Below, piece after piece: positions 1-3,472 of a DNA stretch of 6,040 nucleotides. Every line of letters starts with the position of its first letter. Position 1 is the first letter of the stretch. Under the pieces are notes generated by a model. The model saw only the letters and a program-made list of their open reading frames with translations. It searched no databases and was not told where the DNA came from. The DNA lies in assembly GCA_046760445.1 (NCBI GenBank), contig JBHIEE010000146.1, positions 1 through 6,040 of the forward strand, written 5' to 3'. Position numbers and translations under genes: made by a program. The stretch comes from JBHIEE01 sp046760445 (GTDB taxonomy: Bacteria > Acidobacteriota > Aminicenantia > JdFR-78).

Positions 1-21
1 GTAAGGAGTAAAGAGTAAAGC
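1..21. repeat. 7-bp tandem repeat, three units
   Basis: Three consecutive 7-mers, GTAAGGA, GTAAAGA and GTAAAGC, begin at base 1, so the array is probably cut by the window edge. The units differ by one base each. No function can be inferred; it is a short simple-sequence tract in non-coding DNA. Confidence 0.6.
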
Positions 22-75
22 GATAAACAACACCTTGCGACTTACACTTCTTAGATTTGAAATTTAGTCATTTGA

Positions 76-108
76 CATTCATTTGGCATTTGGATTTTGG
101 ACTTTGGA
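76..108. repeat. Dispersed intergenic repeat, copy 1
   Basis: A 33-bp T/G-rich segment that matches 3288-3320 at 31 of 33 positions (differences at 87 and 100) in the same orientation. Both copies lie in intergenic DNA. The sequence is built from ATTTGG/TTTGGA-like units, so part of the similarity is internal low complexity, but the exact register of the whole 33 bp points to a genuine dispersed element. Confidence 0.65.
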
Positions 109-151
109 TTTTTTGATAAGTATAATAATTGTTTTGGTTATTTGCCCTCGT

Positions 152-170
152 CCTGAGCTCGGGCCGAAGG
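152..170. repeat. Small palindromic intergenic element
   Basis: The 19 bases run CCTGAGC...CGAAGG. Positions 152-163 form a 12-nt near-perfect palindrome centred on GAGCTC (155-160), with one G-T mismatch. The ends resemble the very common dispersed element CCTGAGCNNNNCGAAGG seen in many bacterial genomes; that resemblance is from memory. No gene association is evident. Confidence 0.4.
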
Positions 171-291
171 GGTCATTAGAATTTGCTTGTCCTGTAGCAT
201 GCGAAGCATTGATATAGGAGAATTTATCTGATATTTGATGCCCACCCTGAACCATTACGATACAGGGCGAGGAATTTGTAATTTTAACTTA

Positions 292-322
292 TTCGGAGGC
301 AAACCCCAATATAGCCTCTGAA
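292..322 (-). terminator. Hairpin downstream of the leftward operon, possible terminator without a clear U-tract
   Basis: Arms 292-300 and 314-322 can form a 9-bp stem (one G-U pair) around a 13-nt loop, beginning 28 bp past the stop codon at 350-352. Its position suits transcription end or 3'-end protection for the three-gene leftward operon. On the minus strand the stem is not followed by a U run, so it does not meet the standard intrinsic terminator pattern. Confidence 0.3.
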
Positions 323-349
323 AACCTTTGCTTTACTAGTATTGCGTTT

Positions 350-1546
350 TTAAAGTTGAGAAGGCTCTTCTTTCCAGGGAGGCAATATCTTGACAAGAAT
401 ATAAAGTATCAGGAAAGGAAGGACAAGAAATGCCAAAGATACCAGTAATCCCTCTACACCTCCAATCGTCATCTTGTAAGCAGTCAGTCCCCTGAAACTT
501 TTGGAGAACAATTGTCCACCAATAACCACATTCCATCTTGTAGTAAAGATACCAACTTGAACAAGCAATGCCGAGACGAAGTATATATGTCTTCTTAACT
601 CCGCTGGTAAACGGAACAACTTGACCGAGGCAAGTGCCCATAAAGGTAACAACATTCCAAGGAGGAGCTGGATAACAATAAGACTTGTAAATAATTTTCC
701 AGAGATTAACTGGGAGAGTATCTTTATGGATTCCTCTGACTCGTATAAGCGTTGTATGAAATCCAATGCTTCAAGGGAGAAGTCAACAATCATTGTGTAG
801 AACAAAAAATTTGCGAGTCTGTCTAGACAAGTCATATCCAATTCTTTCCTGCGCAGGAGAGTCACCACCATATAGATGAGCAACACCAATGCGATACCTG
901 AGACAATCGCCGAAAAAAGAAACACGATTGGCATAAGCACACTTGACCACCAGGGATTTGCCTTGACAGAACCGAATATAAACCCGACATAGCCATGGAG
1001 TAGAAACGCTGATGGGATTCCAATTATGGTTATAGCTTTTACTGCCTTTTTATCAAACTCCACTGCTCTTTCCGAGGTATCCGTAGAAAATAATACAACT
1101 ATTCTCTGTATCCACCTCTTCAATCCTTTCTCGTTGTTAGCCCAGATAATGAGGTCTCTTCTATAGTCAAACCATATCTCAAGTAGTAAAACCGCCATGA
1201 GATACCAAGCATACACAAATCCAAACATTGCCATCGCAGAGCTACGATTTGGTGTAAGGAATATCTCAAGAGATTTTTCAGGATGTCCAAGATGAGCTAA
1301 AAGGGGCATAGGTGCCACTATCAAAAAGGCAAGCGCTGTAAGAAGAGAGAGCCGGTAAGTGGGTTGAACCTCTTTAGCATTGAACACCTTTACAAGTGAA
1401 GCGAGTATAAAGGCACCAGCAACGAGTCCAGTAACATAAGGATATACGACGATAAGGATACCCCAATGTAATTCAATCTCATTCGGATAAATATATCCGG
1501 TTATCTGTTTAAGGATCGGCCATAAATGCTCAGCAAGCTTATCCAA
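350..1546 (-). CDS. NrfD/DsrP/HybB-type quinone-interacting integral membrane subunit
   Basis: This 398-residue, very hydrophobic protein has about eight or nine predicted membrane helices (roughly 28-52, 65-87, 103-128, 168-192, 201-231, 244-265, 283-308, 320-339, 366-388). It fits the NrfD (polysulfide reductase PsrC/HybB/DsrP) family, whose members exchange electrons with membrane quinones. Supporting motifs are LGHPEK near 86-91, matching the short G-x-P loop typical of the family, and RWNVVIGGQ at 337-345, the hallmark of the longer HybB/DsrP/HmcC branch. Length near 400 residues also fits that branch rather than the shorter NrfD/PsrC forms. The start is TTG, chosen because a strong GGAGGT lies 9 bp upstream and the upstream gene stops just before it (TAA at 1551-1549). 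It is the last gene of the operon and presumably the membrane partner of the FeS and cytochrome subunits. HybB-like or DsrP-like cannot be separated by eye. Confidence 0.9.
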   Translation of the reverse strand: MDKLAEHLWPILKQITGYIYPNEIELHWGILIVVYPYVTGLVAGAFILASLVKVFNAKEVQPTYRLSLLTALAFLIVAPMPLLAHLGHPEKSLEIFLTPNRSSAMAMFGFVYAWYLMAVLLLEIWFDYRRDLIIWANNEKGLKRWIQRIVVLFSTDTSERAVEFDKKAVKAITIIGIPSAFLLHGYVGFIFGSVKANPWWSSVLMPIVFLFSAIVSGIALVLLIYMVVTLLRRKELDMTCLDRLANFLFYTMIVDFSLEALDFIQRLYESEESIKILSQLISGKLFTSLIVIQLLLGMLLPLWALASVKLFRLPAELRRHIYFVSALLVQVGIFTTRWNVVIGGQLFSKSFRGLTAYKMTIGGVEGLLVSLAFLVLPFLILYILVKILPPWKEEPSQL

Positions 1547-1548
1547 GA

Positions 1549-2322
1549 TTATTTTACCTCCATATCAAGCCCGGCGTAAAACACCTTTGGCTCTGTGTTG
1601 AGATATGGCTTAAGGACTCGTATCTTGTTCATCCGCATAAATCTCACGAGAGGGCTGGCTCTCCCTTTTGCATCTCCGAATACCCTTGCCTGAGTAGGAC
1701 ATACCTCAACACAGGCAGGTACCAGTCCCTTTGCTATTCGGTGATAGCAAAAAGTACACTTTTCAGCCGTGCGAGTCTCTGGGTGAAGAAACCGTGCTCC
1801 ATATGGACATGCCTGAATGCAGTATCGACATCCTATGCAATATTCAGAATCAATAAGGATTACACCATCGTCAGTCTTGAATGTAGCTCCCACGGGACAA
1901 ACCTGAACACAGGGAGGATTGTCACATTGATTACACAACTTAGGTACAAAAAAGCTCCTGACCATCTTTTTCTCACGGGCACGCTGCCTGAAGCCATCCA
2001 CTCCTCCATTGGGACTATCTACAACTACTTCACCTTCCTCAAAGACAATGTACCTTTCCACCCATGTTCTGAAAAAAAAGGGCTGTGGTGGAACATCGTT
2101 CTCTCTCTTACAAGCATCTGCACACCGACCACACCCAATGCATTTCTCTATCTTTATTCCCATTCCCCAGGAGTGTTCTTTAGGATTATAACCTTCCCTA
2201 TAAACCGAGGTTTTTTCTTTATTTTTTTCTCCTGCTCCAAGGAGTCCAGGGAATGACAAAGAAAGAAGAGAAAAAATAAGCCTTTCAAGAAACTCTCTTC
2301 TTTCGATGTTTATCTCATCCAT
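1549..2322 (-). CDS. Tat-exported ferredoxin-like subunit with four [4Fe-4S] sites (DsrO/HmcB/TtrB type)
   Basis: The 257-residue protein has four cysteine clusters of the bacterial dicluster family: C61-C64-C67-C71, C130-C133-C138-C142, C162-C165-C168-C172, and C189-C192-C204-C208. This is the pattern of electron-transfer subunits such as DsrO, HmcB, PsrB, TtrB and HybA. The N-terminus carries twin arginines (R8-R9-E-F-L) followed by a hydrophobic stretch (about 14-30), a Tat-type signal, so the folded protein should act on the periplasmic side. The segment around FRTWVERY (84-91) and the VDSPNGG stretch resemble DsrO-like proteins. The gene begins directly after the stop of the cytochrome gene (TAAATG), with AGAGGT 7 bp upstream of the ATG, and ends 2 bp before the TTG of the NrfD-like gene. 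Likely role: relay electrons between the quinone-interacting membrane subunit and the octahaem cytochrome. No molybdopterin enzyme is nearby, so it is probably not a reductase subunit as such. Confidence 0.92.
   Translation of the reverse strand: MDEINIERREFLERLIFSLLSLSFPGLLGAGEKNKEKTSVYREGYNPKEHSWGMGIKIEKCIGCGRCADACKRENDVPPQPFFFRTWVERYIVFEEGEVVVDSPNGGVDGFRQRAREKKMVRSFFVPKLCNQCDNPPCVQVCPVGATFKTDDGVILIDSEYCIGCRYCIQACPYGARFLHPETRTAEKCTFCYHRIAKGLVPACVEVCPTQARVFGDAKGRASPLVRFMRMNKIRVLKPYLNTEPKVFYAGLDMEVK
1556..1561 (-). promoter_or_regulatory. Shine-Dalgarno for the NrfD-like gene (fixes a TTG start)
   Basis: GGAGGT on the minus strand lies 9 bp before the TTG at 1546-1544, inside the last codons of the FeS gene. 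No ATG or GTG is available in a sensible position, so this site decides the TTG start. Confidence 0.75.
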
Positions 2323-3081
2323 TTAACGGACCTCTGGTAAGTGGGGATAGTGGCACTGCCAGCACACATACCTTTCACCGTGGGTGGCCATATCGATTTT
2401 TGGAATTTCCTTTGGACTTGGGGCATCCTTGGCGTGGCAGCCTCCACAAAACTCCCGAGTGCTTGGTTTCTCAGGACGGGAGGCTCTTGGGTGTGACTTA
2501 TGCTCTTCAGGTGTCTCATGACATCTGGTACAGGAGAGGTAGACATGATGAGAAAGGGCCTTTGTCCGTGCAATCTCGGCATGACAGGCCTCACATTCTT
2601 TTGGTATGTAAGGTGGTTTCGGATCATGAGCATCGTGACAGGAAATGCAAGCTCTCATTGGATTATGTGACTCTGAAACTATTTGAGGGAAGCCAGTGGG
2701 CCTGGATGGAAGATACTCATGACATAGAGGACAATATCCTCTGCCCCTTGGAGCTTGTAGTTTATTGCCATCAGGGTCTTGGGTGTGAGCTGCAGCTGGG
2801 CCGTGGCACACTTCACACGCCACATCCCTATGATAGGACATCTTCTTTATCTCCACCACATCATCATGACAGTCCTCACAAACCTCATGTCCGCTATATT
2901 TAATCTCCTGCGATGCTATTTCAATAACAGCAGAGCCCCTGTAATGTCCATATTTGCCGAAGTCAGAAGGAACCAAAAAATGTCTCATAGCGACAAAGGC
3001 AGCTATTACTATCACCACCGGTACTAAAAGACGCTTTATCTGATCTGGTATCCTATCCCACAACGTTTTCACTTTATTCAT
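2323..3081 (-). CDS. Membrane-anchored periplasmic octahaem cytochrome c
   Basis: The 252-residue protein carries eight CXXCH haem c motifs, starting at C68, C89, C117, C145, C163, C184, C212 and C240. Thirteen further histidines (for example H65, H84, H139, H152, H178, H194, H234, H247) are enough to supply distal ligands for bis-His haems. One hydrophobic segment (about 17-37) after a basic N-terminus would anchor it with all haems in the periplasm; it looks like an uncleaved anchor, as no clear signal peptidase site follows. It is the first gene of a three-gene operon with the FeS and NrfD-like subunits. This composition is known from quinol:cytochrome c redox complexes of sulfate reducers (Hmc, Nhc and Ohc types) and Geobacter (Cbc types), which link the quinone pool to periplasmic cytochromes; the specific type cannot be assigned here. 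The gene has a near-consensus promoter and almost no 5' leader. An exact family name is not recognisable by eye. Confidence 0.92.
   Translation of the reverse strand: MNKVKTLWDRIPDQIKRLLVPVVIVIAAFVAMRHFLVPSDFGKYGHYRGSAVIEIASQEIKYSGHEVCEDCHDDVVEIKKMSYHRDVACEVCHGPAAAHTQDPDGNKLQAPRGRGYCPLCHEYLPSRPTGFPQIVSESHNPMRACISCHDAHDPKPPYIPKECEACHAEIARTKALSHHVYLSCTRCHETPEEHKSHPRASRPEKPSTREFCGGCHAKDAPSPKEIPKIDMATHGERYVCWQCHYPHLPEVR
2330..2335 (-). promoter_or_regulatory. Shine-Dalgarno for the FeS subunit gene
   Basis: AGAGGT on the minus strand lies 7 bp upstream of the ATG at 2322-2320, within the last codons of the cytochrome gene. It shows that internal genes of this operon use conventional ribosome binding, in contrast with the first gene. 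Confidence 0.65.
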
Positions 3082-3090
3082 CGGTGCAAA

Positions 3091-3119
3091 ATTATAACTA
3101 AAAATATAGGAATTGTCAA
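3091..3119 (-). promoter_or_regulatory. Consensus sigma-70-type promoter for the leftward operon
   Basis: Read on the minus strand, TTGACA (3119-3114) is followed after exactly 17 bp by TATAAT (3096-3091), a perfect match to the housekeeping consensus in both boxes and spacer. Only 9 bp separate the TATAAT from the ATG at 3081. The predicted transcription start therefore falls about 1-4 bases before, or on, the start codon. Confidence 0.8.
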
Positions 3120-3236
3120 AAATAAAAAAAATTAAATCTTCAGATAATATAGAGAAATGAAAAGTTCAAATGACAAATGAAAAATCTGAGACTATGAGAA
3201 TAGGAGATTGGGAGACTAGGAAGGAGTAAGATTAAG

Positions 3237-3286
3237 CATCTTAACAAATCTCAAAGAATCTCAATGAGTTTCAATAAATCTCAATA
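3237..3286. repeat. 10-bp phased tandem repeat, about five units
   Basis: Units begin at 3237 (degenerate), 3247, 3257, 3267 and 3277. Three share the exact octamer AATCTCAA (3247, 3257, 3277); the fourth reads AGTTTCAA. The period of 10 bp is close to one DNA turn, so all units face the same side of the helix. The array lies between the divergent promoters, about 120-160 bp from each. It could be a protein-binding iteron set, bent DNA, or neutral simple sequence. Confidence 0.65.
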
Positions 3287-3287
3287 T

Positions 3288-3336
3288 CATTCATTTGGTA
3301 TTTGGATTTTGAACTTTGGATCCCGAGTACTCGGGA
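3288..3336. repeat. Dispersed intergenic repeat, copy 2, followed by a perfect 16-nt palindrome
   Basis: Bases 3288-3320 match 76-108 at 31 of 33 positions. Immediately after, 3321-3336 reads TCCCGAGTACTCGGGA, identical to its own reverse complement. An 11-nt part of the palindrome (CGAGTACTCGG, 3324-3334) recurs at 5966-5976, where the flanking DNA on the reverse strand is also TTTGG-rich. The combination looks like a small non-autonomous intergenic repeat family. Confidence 0.65.
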
Positions 3337-3359
3337 CTATGAGAAATTGGGATTTAATT

Positions 3360-3389
3360 ATTGCCGTGGGAATACATTGCCCACACAAT
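3360..3389. other. Imperfect hairpin in the divergent intergenic region
   Basis: GTGGG (3366-3370) pairs with CCCAC (3380-3384) around a 9-nt loop, and ATTG (3360-3363) pairs with CAAT (3386-3389) across a small internal loop. It lies upstream of the rightward promoter, so it would not be in that transcript. It is a possible protein site or chance structure. Confidence 0.35.
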
Positions 3390-3405
3390 CTGGATAGGAG
3401 TTATT

Positions 3406-3420
3406 TCAAATTTAATTTGA
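3406..3420. promoter_or_regulatory. AT-rich palindrome just upstream of the rightward promoter, possible operator
   Basis: TCAAATT (3406-3412) and AATTTGA (3414-3420) are exact inverted arms around one base. The palindrome ends 4 bp before the -35 box at 3425, where an activator or repressor dimer could bind. AT-rich palindromes arise easily by chance, and no known regulator motif (for example the FNR/CRP half-site pattern) is matched. Confidence 0.35.
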
Positions 3421-3424
3421 TGAC

Positions 3425-3453
3425 TTGACGAGTGACCAGACATCCCCTATAAT
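3425..3453 (+). promoter_or_regulatory. Near-consensus sigma-70-type promoter for the cytochrome-TonB gene
   Basis: TTGACG (3425-3430) is followed after exactly 17 bp by TATAAT (3448-3453). Transcription should begin near 3460-3462, giving a 5' leader of about 11-13 nt before the ATG at 3473. That leader contains no purine-rich Shine-Dalgarno. Confidence 0.75.
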
Positions 3454-3472
3454 TCTTATCTGATTTGTAAAA

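Larger units (their letters stand above)
1..349. other. Non-coding region downstream of the leftward operon, repeat-bearing
   Basis: I see no credible gene here. The stretch holds a short 7-bp tandem repeat at the left edge (1-21), one copy of a dispersed ATTTGG-rich repeat (76-108), a small palindrome-containing element (152-170), a weak hairpin at 190-219, a second hairpin (stem arms 245-249 and 263-267) and a third hairpin (292-322) just past the stop codon of the leftward operon. The ORF-free, low-complexity character matches the other two intergenic regions of the window. Confidence 0.7.
3082..3472. other. Divergent intergenic regulatory region between the two cytochrome genes
   Basis: No gene is seen in these 391 bp. 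From left to right it holds the leftward promoter (3091-3119), a segment (3161-3184) that resembles the dispersed repeat in inverted orientation, a 10-bp phased repeat (3237-3286), dispersed repeat copy 2 with an adjoining 16-nt palindrome (3288-3336), a hairpin (3360-3389), an AT-rich 15-nt palindrome (3406-3420) and the rightward promoter (3425-3453). An 11-nt direct repeat, GACTATGAGAA, occurs at 3190-3200 and 3335-3345. The two transcription units could share control from here. Confidence 0.7.

Noticed and set aside
190..219. Structured RNA suggested by TCCT/AGGA flanking an ATGC-GAA-GCAT stem-loop
   Set aside because: Very short stems, no known RNA family recognised, and no gene downstream in the sense direction.
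245..267. CCCTG/CAGGG hairpin as an intrinsic terminator
   Set aside because: A stem of only 5 bp with a 13-nt loop and no U-tract on either strand; too weak to list as a terminator.
336..641. Leftward 101-codon frame overlapping the end of the NrfD-like gene
   Set aside because: Out of frame with a well-supported membrane protein and without family features.
1741..2256. Rightward open frame of 171 codons opposite the FeS gene
   Set aside because: It lies wholly antisense to a gene with four clear cysteine clusters, has no recognisable domain and no ribosome site; it is a shadow frame.
2400..2903. Rightward open frame of 167 codons opposite the octahaem gene
   Set aside because: Antisense to eight CXXCH motifs, with a low-complexity His-rich translation produced by the reverse complement of haem codons; not a gene.
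2323..3081. DsrJ or NrfB as the identity of the cytochrome next to the DsrO/DsrP-like genes
   Set aside because: DsrJ has three haem sites and NrfB five, whereas this protein has eight, and neither dsrMK nor nrfA is present.
3237..3286. CRISPR-like array
   Set aside because: Units are 10 bp and contiguous with no unique spacers, and no cas gene is present; it is a simple tandem repeat.
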